The position numbers and the translations under genes were made by a program. From contig NZ_AP021861.1 in assembly GCF_009177095.1 (NCBI RefSeq), positions 4,074,501-4,138,500 of the forward strand: a stretch of DNA of 64,000 bases, written 5' to 3'. The notes beneath the pieces are model-generated. The model made no database searches. It was not told the origin of the DNA and worked only from the letters and a program-made list of their open reading frames with translations. Origin of the DNA: Lacipirellula parvula (GTDB lineage Bacteria > Planctomycetota > Planctomycetia > Pirellulales > Lacipirellulaceae). Every line of letters starts with the position of its first letter. Position 1 is the first letter of the stretch. This document shows positions 33,916 to 41,160 of this stretch, in pieces.

Positions 33916-34373
33916 TTGCGAGTAGCGGGTTTCGAGTTGCGAGTTGGGTACGGGGAAAAATGCCGTGGCTAGTTATCGCGATTTGAAAGTTTGGCAGTTG
34001 GGCGTTGATATCGCTCTGGAGGTCTACCGAATAACTGGTAACTTTCCCAAAAGCGAGCAGTACGGCCTCACTAGCCAACTCCGCCGGGCGGCTGTGTCGA
34101 TTGCTTCCAACATCGCGGAAGGGCACGCGCGCAAGACGCAAAAGGAACTGCACCGGTTCTGCAACATCGCGAAGGGATCGCTTGCGGAAACTTGAAACGC
34201 AGTTGATCATTGCTCGCGAGCTCGGCTTCGCAGACGGCAAGTCGATGGAAAGTTTGTTTTCCATGACCGACCAAGAAAGCAAAATGCTGAGCGGCTTGAT
34301 GCGAACAGTAAAAGACACGCTGTAGTTCTTCCCGCATTTCACTCGCAACTCGCGACCCGAAACTCGCAACTCC
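33916..34373. repeat. Inverted heptamer arms (GAGTTGC type) enclosing the four-helix-bundle gene
   Basis: The left arm (33916-33950: GAGTAGC, GGGTTTC, GAGTTGC, GAGTTGG) and right arm (34340-34373, complementary heptads) lie about 390 bp apart, with the frameshifted gene between them. The right arm ends two bases before the ABC permease ATG. Confidence 0.82.
33965..34325 (+). pseudogene. Four-helix-bundle protein (S23/IVP-like), frameshifted
   Basis: The sequence MASYRDLKVWQLGVDIALEV, TSQLRRAAVSIASNIAEGHA and ETQLIIARELGF matches the small four-helix-bundle family first seen in 23S rRNA intervening sequences. The frame breaks near 34187: ...GGAAACTTGAAACG has one extra A compared with the expected ...GCGGAACTTGAAACG, ending the first frame at 34195 while the second continues to 34325. 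Either a true pseudogene or a sequencing indel. GTG 33965 is the likely start, with GGGGAAAA ahead. The enclosing heptamer arms make it look like a passenger. Confidence 0.75.
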
Positions 34374-34375
34374 CC

Positions 34376-35995
34376 ATGCTCTTCCGCGAAAACCCCGTTC
34401 TGCAACGCGAGCTGATTTCGAATCTCCGCATGACGCGGGGGTTCTTGCTGTTGTTTGCGTACGTCGCCGGGCTGGGGATGCTCGTTTACGCGGCGTGGCC
34501 GGCGAATCAGACGCTTGATTTGGCTCGGCCGGAGGAAGCGCAGAAGCTCGTCAATCTGTTCTTCTTCGGGCAGTACATTCTCGTCTCGCTAATGACTCCG
34601 AGTTTTGCCGCGGGGGCGATCACCGGCGAACGGGAGCGCGAGAGTTACGAGATGCTGCTCGCCAGCCCGCTGCGGCCGGGATCGATTGTGCTCGGCAAGC
34701 TGCTGGCGTCGCTGACGCCGCTCGCGGAGTTGATGATTTGCTCGCTGCCGATCGTGATGCTGTGCCTGCCGCTGGGGGGCGTCTCGCTTTACGAAGTCCT
34801 CGTCGCTTACGTGGCGATGATCTGCTCGGTGGGGCTGTTCGGGATGATCAGCCTCTGGTGCAGCAGTTTCTTTCAGCGGACGAGCGCGTCGCTGGTGGCG
34901 TCGTACATGCTGATCTTGCCACTGGCGATGGCGGGGGTGCTGGTATGGCGGGCGCTGCAGCAGGCAGCCGAGCTGCGGATCATGGTCGTGCTGGCGATCG
35001 TGCCGATTGCGTGCCTTTCAGTCGGGGCGCTGCTGTGGGCGGACGTTTGCCGGCGGTTGATCAAGCCGCCCGACCTGGGGAGCGGCGGCAAGCAGGCGAT
35101 CGATCTAGAGACCGAAGCGAAGGAAGCGGTCGGGCTGTACATCGAACGCGATCAGTTTCCCGATAAGCTGTTCGCCCCGCCGAAGCGAACGACGTTCCTC
35201 GATGACGACGCCAATCCGATCTACGACAAGGAGATGCGGAGCGAGATCTTCAGCCAGGGAACTCTCATGCTGCGACTGGTCATCCAGATCAGCATGGGCC
35301 TGGCCCTCCCCGTGATGGCGGTCTGCCTGTTCATGCAGCGGCAGTTGGCGCCGTGGTACATCGCCTACGTGCTGCTGTTCAATCTGTTGGTGGGGCCGGT
35401 CTTCTCGGCCGATAGTCTGACGAGCGAACGCGAGCGGTCGACGCTCGACCTCTTGCTGACAACGCTCATCACGCCGTGGCAGATGCTGTGGGGCAAATTG
35501 CTCTCGGGGCTGCGAGTGTCGAGCGTGCTGACGTCGTTCTTGCTGTGGCCGGTGTTTCTCGCGTGCCTGATGCCGGTAGGCTATTGGCCGAATTTGCTGA
35601 CGATGGGGGGCTACTTTCTCATCGTGGGGATCACGGCGACGACGACGGCAATCACGGCACTGTTCTGCTCGACGGTGTTCAAGAAATCGTCGAGCAGCCT
35701 GATGTGCAGCTACCTGGTGCTCGCGACGCTGTTCCTGGCGCCGGTGGCGGCAAATGTGTTCGTACAGACATTCGCGGCGGCATCGAACGCGGCGGGCGTC
35801 GTGGCGGTGGCGCAGGCGACGAGCCCCTTCGCGGCAGCGTTCAACCTGCCGCTGACGCTCGACGAGTGGACGAACGTTGAACGAATCAACACGAACATCT
35901 TCTGGGGCTATCTCGGCTTCTCGGCGCTCTACGGCGGCGTTTTGCTGCTGGCGATGACGCAGTTGTTCAAGGTTCGTTGGCGGGTTTCTGAGTAA
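34376..35995 (+). CDS. ABC-2-type transporter permease (tandem, orphan)
   Basis: A 539-residue polytopic protein. Two ABC2-membrane halves can be seen: the first (about 1-225) with FAAGAITGERERESYEMLLA, the second (about 290-539) with VFSADSLTSERERSTLDLLL. The repeated 'GERERxTxxLLL' motif is the amphipathic coupling helix of ABC-2 exporters (gliding/ABC-type GldF-like). No ATPase gene adjoins; the partner must be elsewhere. The substrate is unknown. The start is two bases after a heptamer arm. Confidence 0.8.
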   Translation: MLFRENPVLQRELISNLRMTRGFLLLFAYVAGLGMLVYAAWPANQTLDLARPEEAQKLVNLFFFGQYILVSLMTPSFAAGAITGERERESYEMLLASPLRPGSIVLGKLLASLTPLAELMICSLPIVMLCLPLGGVSLYEVLVAYVAMICSVGLFGMISLWCSSFFQRTSASLVASYMLILPLAMAGVLVWRALQQAAELRIMVVLAIVPIACLSVGALLWADVCRRLIKPPDLGSGGKQAIDLETEAKEAVGLYIERDQFPDKLFAPPKRTTFLDDDANPIYDKEMRSEIFSQGTLMLRLVIQISMGLALPVMAVCLFMQRQLAPWYIAYVLLFNLLVGPVFSADSLTSERERSTLDLLLTTLITPWQMLWGKLLSGLRVSSVLTSFLLWPVFLACLMPVGYWPNLLTMGGYFLIVGITATTTAITALFCSTVFKKSSSSLMCSYLVLATLFLAPVAANVFVQTFAAASNAAGVVAVAQATSPFAAAFNLPLTLDEWTNVERINTNIFWGYLGFSALYGGVLLLAMTQLFKVRWRVSE

Positions 35996-36050
35996 CCAAT
36001 TTTGGCCAAGCGATTTGGGACGAGGGTTCGAGGGAGAGAACGACGACGCG

Positions 36051-36836
36051 ATGCTGATTTTGATTTCGCCGGCTAAGACGCTCGATTTTTCGCCGCAGCC
36101 CGCCCACGCCGCCACGAAGCCGCAGTTTCTCACGCAGGCCAATCGGCTCGCCAAGCACGCCCAGTCGCTCACGCCGGCGAAACTCGGCCGGTTGATGAGC
36201 ATCAGCCCGAAGCTGGCCGAGACGGCCCGCGGTTACTTCGCCGCCTGGAAGGCGAAGTACGACGCCAAGGGAACCAAGGAGGCGGTGTTCGCGTTTCACG
36301 GCGACGTCTATATCGGACTCGACGCCGATACGCTCTCGACGGACGACCTCCAGTTCGCGCAGGAGCATCTCCGCATTCTGTCGGGCTTGTATGGCGTGCT
36401 GCGGCCGCTGGATCTCATTCAACCCTACCGACTGGAGATGAGCATCCGGCTCGCCGGCGACTACGGCAAGGATTTGTACGCTCACTGGGGCGATGCGGTC
36501 GCGAAGTCGCTGACGAAGGAAGCGAAGCAGGCGGGGGAGGGGGTGATCGTCAACTTGGCGTCGCAGGAGTATTTCGCCGTCGCCGATCGGCCGACGCTGA
36601 AGGGGCGGGTAATTACGCCAACGTTCCGCGAAAAGCACAACGGCAAGTATTCGGTGATCAGCTTTTTCGCCAAGAAAGCCCGCGGGATGATGGCCCGGCA
36701 TCTCATCGAATCGCGGGCCGATTCGCCGGCGGCGATTCTCAAGTTTCGCGCAGGCGGGTATCGGTTCAACGCGGAGCTTTCTACCGAGGATGAACCAGTG
36801 TTCACGCGCGACAAACCGCCGGCAATGAAGGGGTGA
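36051..36836 (+). CDS. yaaA: Peroxide stress protein YaaA (DUF328)
   Basis: A 261-residue protein of the YaaA family, which lowers intracellular free iron during peroxide stress in E. coli. The N-terminal MLILISPAKTLDF, the LSGLYGVLRPLDLIQPYRLEM segment and VNLASQEYF, YSVISFFAKKARG are diagnostic. The ATG at 36051 is preferred to 36015, as GGGAGAG lies upstream and the conserved N-terminus begins here. Length matches the family. Confidence 0.95.
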   Translation: MLILISPAKTLDFSPQPAHAATKPQFLTQANRLAKHAQSLTPAKLGRLMSISPKLAETARGYFAAWKAKYDAKGTKEAVFAFHGDVYIGLDADTLSTDDLQFAQEHLRILSGLYGVLRPLDLIQPYRLEMSIRLAGDYGKDLYAHWGDAVAKSLTKEAKQAGEGVIVNLASQEYFAVADRPTLKGRVITPTFREKHNGKYSVISFFAKKARGMMARHLIESRADSPAAILKFRAGGYRFNAELSTEDEPVFTRDKPPAMKG

Positions 36837-36865
36837 GTTTTGTCGTCGAAACAAAACGCTACTTG

Positions 36866-36955
36866 TGTGGGAGGGGTCTCCGACCCCGACGCCGCGCTGC
36901 AAGGTGAAGCGGCCTGGAATGGTAAGCGAAATCGGCGTCGGAGACGCCTCCCACA
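36866..36955. repeat. B-family REPIN (GTGGGAGG ends)
   Basis: The left end is TGTGGGAGG, then hairpin GGGGTC TCC GACCCC. The right end is hairpin GGCGTC GGA GACGCC, then CCTCCCACA. Outer ends are inverted repeats about 90 bp apart. Related: 55724 and 59221. Confidence 0.88.
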
Positions 36956-37037
36956 ATTGTCACTCGTGAGTCATTCAATCGACGGGCGCAGGGAGTCGCT
37001 TGACGCTCCTCCGATCGGTATGCGATGATCGTCGTTT

Positions 37038-38300
37038 ATGCCCGACGACGCACCGATGACGCCCCCGCCGACGCAGGACGAACTCGACCTGCTTCATTAC
37101 CAATCTCGCTTCGACCGGCCCATTCCGATGAAGGCGCCGGAGTTCAGCCGCGACGAGCGGCTGCGGCATGTCCTGTTCAGTCGGCAATTCTCCGTCGACA
37201 TGCTGGAAGACCTCGCCGGCACGGCCGACATGATCCGCGATCTGTCGAAGGCCCGCTCGGGACAGGACTTCCTGATCAACCTACTGCATCACAAGCGGGC
37301 GATGCTGTACTTCACGCAGCCGTCGACGCGGACGTTCCTCAGCTTCATGGCCGCGTGCCAGATTCTGGGGATCACCTGCAACGAAGTGCGCGACGCCTCG
37401 ACCTCGTCGGAAACGAAGGGCGAGACGCGGTTCGATTCAATCCGCATGTTTAGCAGCTACTTCGACCTGATCATCATGCGGAGCCCGGTCGCGCGGCTGG
37501 CTGAAGCGTGCGCCTACGTGATGAACGACTTGGCGGCGACGGGGAACCGGAGCGTACCGATCATCAACGCCGGATCGGGCGCCGACCAGCATCCGACGCA
37601 GGCGCTGCTCGACATTTACACGCTGCAGCGGTCGTTTCAGTTCGTCAGCCCTAAGGATTCGCCGCTCGGGACGCGCTACGAAGAAATCCGCCGCGAACAT
37701 CCGTCGCTCACGCGCGGGCTGTCGCACAAAGTGTACGGATTCTGCGGAGACATCGGTCGCGGCCGCACGGTGCGTTCGCTGGCGGAGTTGCTGGCCGGGT
37801 ACGAAGGCGTGACGCTGGCGTTTGTTGCGCCCGATCATCCAACGCTTTCCCTTGGCGACGACTTGCGCGAACGGCTGCTGGCCCGCGGCGTGCGGATCTT
37901 TGAAGTCGATTCGCTCGAGGCGCCGATCGACGGCAAGCCGCTCATCGAGCAAGTCGACGCGCTCTACATGACGCGGATTCAAAAAGAGCACAACGTCGCG
38001 GCCGACGTCGAGTCGTTCGCCAAGATCGACTTTGATCGGTACAAGCTCAACCGCGGCCTCGTCGCGCGGATGAAGAGCTACGCGCCGATTTTGCACCCAT
38101 TCCCGCGCGATCAGCACTTTGGCGAGATTCCGCCGGAGATCGACGCCGACCCGCGGGCGATGTACTTCCGCCAGGCTCGCAACGGGATGTGGATTCGGGC
38201 GGCGCTGCTCGCGCATGTGTTCAACGTCGATCACCAGATCTCACGGTTTTATCACGAGCAGTTTGGGGCTTGGAAGCCGACTGGGCTGCAGCGGGTCTAA
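37038..38300 (+). CDS. pyrB: Aspartate/ornithine carbamoyltransferase-family enzyme, long PyrB type
   Basis: A 420-residue enzyme. Carbamoyl-phosphate site FTQPSTRTFLSF (92-103) and GSGADQHPTQALLDIYT (179-195), aspartate-domain MTRIQKEHN and ILHPFPRDQHFGE. These fit aspartate carbamoyltransferase (pyrimidine synthesis) better than ornithine carbamoyltransferase, which would show an HCLP motif. It is about 110 residues longer than E. coli PyrB: a 45-residue N-terminal extension plus insertions near 205-230. No pyrI or dihydroorotase gene adjoins. Confidence 0.82.
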   Translation: MPDDAPMTPPPTQDELDLLHYQSRFDRPIPMKAPEFSRDERLRHVLFSRQFSVDMLEDLAGTADMIRDLSKARSGQDFLINLLHHKRAMLYFTQPSTRTFLSFMAACQILGITCNEVRDASTSSETKGETRFDSIRMFSSYFDLIIMRSPVARLAEACAYVMNDLAATGNRSVPIINAGSGADQHPTQALLDIYTLQRSFQFVSPKDSPLGTRYEEIRREHPSLTRGLSHKVYGFCGDIGRGRTVRSLAELLAGYEGVTLAFVAPDHPTLSLGDDLRERLLARGVRIFEVDSLEAPIDGKPLIEQVDALYMTRIQKEHNVAADVESFAKIDFDRYKLNRGLVARMKSYAPILHPFPRDQHFGEIPPEIDADPRAMYFRQARNGMWIRAALLAHVFNVDHQISRFYHEQFGAWKPTGLQRV

Positions 38301-38312
38301 CGTGGCTCCGTG

Positions 38313-38482
38313 GAATTGCACCACGACGACACGAAGGACGCGACGAAGGGTTCAGGTGTTAGGGTTCAGGGTTCAGAAGAATTGCTGAACCCCGAACCCT
38401 GAACCCTTTTTGCCTTACCCAGCGTTCATCGGCGGTTCCTTCTGTTTTCGTCGTGATCGTTGTGTCGTCGTGGTTCAATTCC
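38313..38482. repeat. H-family inverted repeat with a nested heptamer array
   Basis: The outer arms (GCACCACGACGACACGAAGG at left; complement to 38482 at right) are H-family. Between them 38350-38407 is an inverted heptamer array of GGTTCAG/CTGAACC type. One repeat class thus sits inside another. Confidence 0.88.
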
Positions 38483-38498
38483 TAGTACAGTAGCCGTC

Positions 38499-39215
38499 AT
38501 GGCCCTGCTCATTGACGGCTACAACCTGCTCCATGTGACCGCGATTGTCGGGCATGGGGGGTTGCGCGGCTCGCGGGAGGGGTTGCTGCGGTTTTTGGCG
38601 TCTGCGATCGATCCACGGGAACGGCCGCAGACGACGATCGTGTTCGATGCGGCCGAAGCCCCGCCGAATTTGCCGCGGACGATCGTCTTCGAAGAAATGA
38701 CGATTCACTTCTCGTCGGAGTACGACAACGCCGACGAGTTGATCGAAGAGTTGATCGAAGCCCACAGCGTGCCCAAGTCGCTGCTGGTGGTTTCGAGCGA
38801 TCACCGCCTGCAGCGGGCGGCGCGGCGGCGGAAGGCGCCGTTCGTCGATAGCGACGTGTGGTTCGCCGAGGCGCTGCGGCGTCGCGCGGCGATGAAGGCG
38901 CCGGCGCCGATCATTGCGAAGCCGGCCGGGCCGTTGAGTAGTGATGAGATTTCCTACTGGCTCGCGGAGTTCGGCGACGTCGAAGAGCTGGAGATTTTAC
39001 CACCTCCCGCGCGAAGACGACCGGTTCCCAAACCGCGTGCGACCGGCGATGCGAAACGAACGCCGGCTCAGCTGGCCGGGGAAGCAAAGCCGGCGAAGAA
39101 GAAGGCCACCCCGAAGCGGAAACGGCCGTCGCGCAAGCCGCCGCATGAGAAGGGGAATCTCGCGAATCCTTTCCCGCCGGGGTATGGGGAGGATTTGTTG
39201 GAGGGTGGTTCGTGA
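38499..39215 (+). CDS. NYN-domain (YacP-like) nuclease
   Basis: A 238-residue protein. The N-terminal NYN/PIN-like domain (1-145) begins MALLIDGYNLLH with the catalytic Asp-Gly-Tyr-Asn, and has TTIVFDAAEAPPNL and VVSSDHRLQRAAR with the second acidic residue. YacP-type proteins are RNases involved in rRNA or mRNA decay. The C-terminal third is Lys/Arg/Pro-rich (KPAKKKATPKRKRPSRKP) and likely binds nucleic acid. ATG 38499 is chosen over 38460. Confidence 0.85.
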   Translation: MALLIDGYNLLHVTAIVGHGGLRGSREGLLRFLASAIDPRERPQTTIVFDAAEAPPNLPRTIVFEEMTIHFSSEYDNADELIEELIEAHSVPKSLLVVSSDHRLQRAARRRKAPFVDSDVWFAEALRRRAAMKAPAPIIAKPAGPLSSDEISYWLAEFGDVEELEILPPPARRRPVPKPRATGDAKRTPAQLAGEAKPAKKKATPKRKRPSRKPPHEKGNLANPFPPGYGEDLLEGGS

Positions 39216-39249
39216 CTGGCGCTCACGAGATGGGAACAGGTTCGGGTTT

Positions 39250-39279
39250 CGCTCCGGCGGGTCGTTGACCCGCGGCTAC
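39250..39279 (+). repeat. A-family palindrome overlapping the kinase stop codon
   Basis: Forward copy with GGGTC/GACCC stem. On the opposite strand its TAG edge is the stop codon of the kinase gene at 39276. Confidence 0.87.
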
Positions 39280-39974
39280 TGGGGGAGCGTCATCGTGAAC
39301 GTCGCTCCGCCTGTCGGGGGAGAGTCGGCTGCGAGCGTGCCGTTGTGGAGTGCGACGATTCGCCAGGCTTTCGAGAGGCCGAAGCCGAGGCCGCGGCCCG
39401 CTTCTCGGCCCGAGTAAAACGGGTCGAAGATGTGGGGGCGGATTTCCGGCGCGATGCCGGGGCCGGTGTCGGCGATTACTAGTTGCGTGGCTCCTTCAGT
39501 CGAAGACCACGTCACAACGATCGCGCCGTCGCGGCCGATCGCATCGAGGGCGTTGTCGAGGAGTGCGCGAACGGCGACCTGCAAGTGCGTGGCGTCGGCT
39601 TCCACCACAGGCAGGGAAGTTGCGCTGTCGAAGCGGAGGGCGACGTTGCGGCGTGCAAGTTCGGGCGCTAAGCCGCGAGCTGCTTCGCTGACGACTTCGG
39701 CGAGATTCGTAAGTGCGAGCACCAACTGCGGCGGCCGCGCGAAGAGCATGAGATCAGAGATCATTTCATGCGCACGAAGCGCTTGCTGATTGATCGCCTC
39801 GATCGTCCGCCGCCGCTCGGGATCTCGCTCGTCGCGCAGCAGCGACTGCGCACGAGCGGAGATATTGGCGAGCGGGTTGTTGATCTCGTGGCTGGCGCCA
39901 TAGGCCAGTTCCTTCATCGCATCGAGCTTCGCTTGCTCGAGGCGTGAATCAAAACTGGCGTCGGATGCGGTCAT
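39276..39974 (-). CDS. Soluble sensor histidine kinase, minimal form
   Basis: A 232-residue kinase consisting only of HisKA (H29 in YGASHEINNPLANI) and HATPase_c (DNALDAIG N-box, DTGPGI, GRGLGFGLS). No membrane or sensor domain is present, so it must take its signal from a partner. It lies 120 bp after an excisionase-HTH/receiver gene on the same strand, its likely partner. The final codon is followed by an A-family TAG edge. Confidence 0.87.
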   Translation of the reverse strand: MTASDASFDSRLEQAKLDAMKELAYGASHEINNPLANISARAQSLLRDERDPERRRTIEAINQQALRAHEMISDLMLFARPPQLVLALTNLAEVVSEAARGLAPELARRNVALRFDSATSLPVVEADATHLQVAVRALLDNALDAIGRDGAIVVTWSSTEGATQLVIADTGPGIAPEIRPHIFDPFYSGREAGRGLGFGLSKAWRIVALHNGTLAADSPPTGGATFTMTLPQ

Positions 39975-39980
39975 ACGTAC

Positions 39981-40068
39981 CTAGCCCCTGGCTCCGCCAG
40001 GGGGTGGCGTTACGCGCGACGACGCCAACCGGCATGGAAGCCCACCCCCGGGCAGAGCCCGAGGCTAT
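39981..40068. repeat. D-family inverted palindrome pair
   Basis: Left hairpin CTAGCCCCTGG CTCCG CCAGGGG; right CCCCCGGGC AGA GCCCGAGGCTA. It lies between the kinase and regulator genes. Left and right stems differ from each other (CCTGG and CCGGGC) but each is self-complementary. Confidence 0.8.
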
Positions 40069-40094
40069 AAACGCGGCGACGCCGTGAGCGCAAC

Positions 40095-40676
40095 CTACTT
40101 CACGCCGATCGATTCCACGTCCAGCAACTGGCAAACGCGGGTCACGAGTTGATCCACGTCGAACGGCTTCTTCATGAACTCGTCGGCGCCAGCGTCGCGG
40201 AGTTCTTGAATCTTCTCCTGCTCGACCATGCCCGAGATGCAGATGATCCGGACGTCGTCCATCGTCGCGTCGCTGCGGACGAGGTTGCAGACTTCCTTGC
40301 CGTTGATATCTGGCAGCATCACGTCGAGAACGACCAGATCGGGGCGGAACTCCTTGATCAACATGCCGGCGCCGAAGCCGTTGTTGACGCTGCGGACGTC
40401 GAAGCGGCCGTCGGCGTTCAGGGCGTCGACGATCAGTTCGACCAACGATTCGTCGTCGTCGACGACCAAGATCTTCCGCTTGCCGCTATCGAGGGCGTCG
40501 GTCGGAATGCCATTGTCCCGCATGAAGGCGTACAGCTGGTCGCGCGGAATGCGGCGGAAGCGGCTGCCGGGGACGCGGAAGCCTTTGAGCTGTCCTGAGT
40601 CGAAGCAGCGGATGATCGTCTGCTGGCTGACCTTACAAATCTTCGCGGCTTCGCCGGTCGTGAATACGGTCTTCAT
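40095..40676 (-). CDS. Excisionase-type HTH fused to a receiver domain
   Basis: A 193-residue protein. Residues 4-54 form a MerR/excisionase-like HTH (FTTGEAAKICKVSQQTIIRC, then SRFRRIPRDQLYAFM). Residues about 67-185 form a receiver with acidic pocket DDD (73-75), phospho-site D118 (VVLDVMLPD) and KKPF. In this fusion DNA binding is N-terminal, the reverse of common response regulators; it is well known in planctomycetes. GAGAGGTGG lies ahead of the ATG. Transcription probably starts from the strong sigma-70 site near 40973-41000. Confidence 0.88.
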   Translation of the reverse strand: MKTVFTTGEAAKICKVSQQTIIRCFDSGQLKGFRVPGSRFRRIPRDQLYAFMRDNGIPTDALDSGKRKILVVDDDESLVELIVDALNADGRFDVRSVNNGFGAGMLIKEFRPDLVVLDVMLPDINGKEVCNLVRSDATMDDVRIICISGMVEQEKIQELRDAGADEFMKKPFDVDQLVTRVCQLLDVESIGVK

Positions 40677-40972
40677 GGTCGAACCACCTCTCTCCTTAGC
40701 CGTGGTTGTGCCGCGACCCGAGGGCCGTGACTTTATTGAAGGCGAGCGCGAACGGACGGTTACGCTTGAGTTAGCTCCGTCGAGCGTCCTTGCCGGTCCT
40801 TGTGTGTCTGGTAGGAAACCCTCTGCGATGCCCCCCGAAGTCCCCGTGTGCCCGGAGTCCCCAGTGATGCGTAGTCGCCTGAAGTTCCGGCCACCTACTT
40901 AAAGGTGCAAGGCTGTTTAGACGGCAACGTCATCCATGCCTGCCGAAGCTTCCTGGTTTGCCAACTGGGGGA
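40677..40972 (-). other. Long 5' leader of the HTH-receiver gene
   Basis: About 290 nt separate the predicted start from the ATG, with no gene. The transcript would contain the hairpins GACG UUGC CGUC and CACCU UUAAGU AGGUG, and the segments GGCAAACC, CUAAAC, UUGCAC, GUAGGU in this order, as in the Vc2 cyclic-di-GMP-I aptamer, but the ACGCAAAGCC and GUUACCG parts are missing. CCCCAGT and ACTGGGG at 40964-40970 and 40859-40865 are complementary, though the first may lie at the promoter edge. Confidence 0.4.
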
Positions 40973-41000
40973 ATTATAACGGTCCGGCAAACTGAGTCAA
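40973..41000 (-). promoter_or_regulatory. Sigma-70 promoter for the HTH-receiver gene
   Basis: Minus strand: TTGACT (41000-40995), 16-bp spacer, TATAAT (40978-40973). The -10 is perfect and the -35 differs from TTGACA at one base. Predicted start near 40966. Confidence 0.7.
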
Positions 41001-41069
41001 CATTGATTGAATTGACGCAAAATAAATTGGCACAACAACTTACGTCGTTGTGGCCGGAAACGAGGTTTC

Positions 41070-41139
41070 GTCCGTTGCCAGTAGTCCGTGGTCAGTTGCG
41101 GGACGATGGAGAGCCGTTTTCAACGACTGGCGACTGACT
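41070..41139. repeat. Inverted heptamer array (GTCAGTT type) after mnmG
   Basis: The left arm contains TCCGTTG, CCAGTAG, TCCGTGG, TCAGTTG; the right arm CAACGACTGGCGACTGAC. It is imperfect but retains period 7. Confidence 0.7.
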
Positions 41140-41160
41140 TTTAGACCACAGATAACCTCG

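Noticed and set aside
40859-40972. A cyclic-di-GMP-I riboswitch call
   Set aside because: Only some short conserved words occur, two essential conserved blocks are missing, and the possible closing stem overlaps the predicted start.
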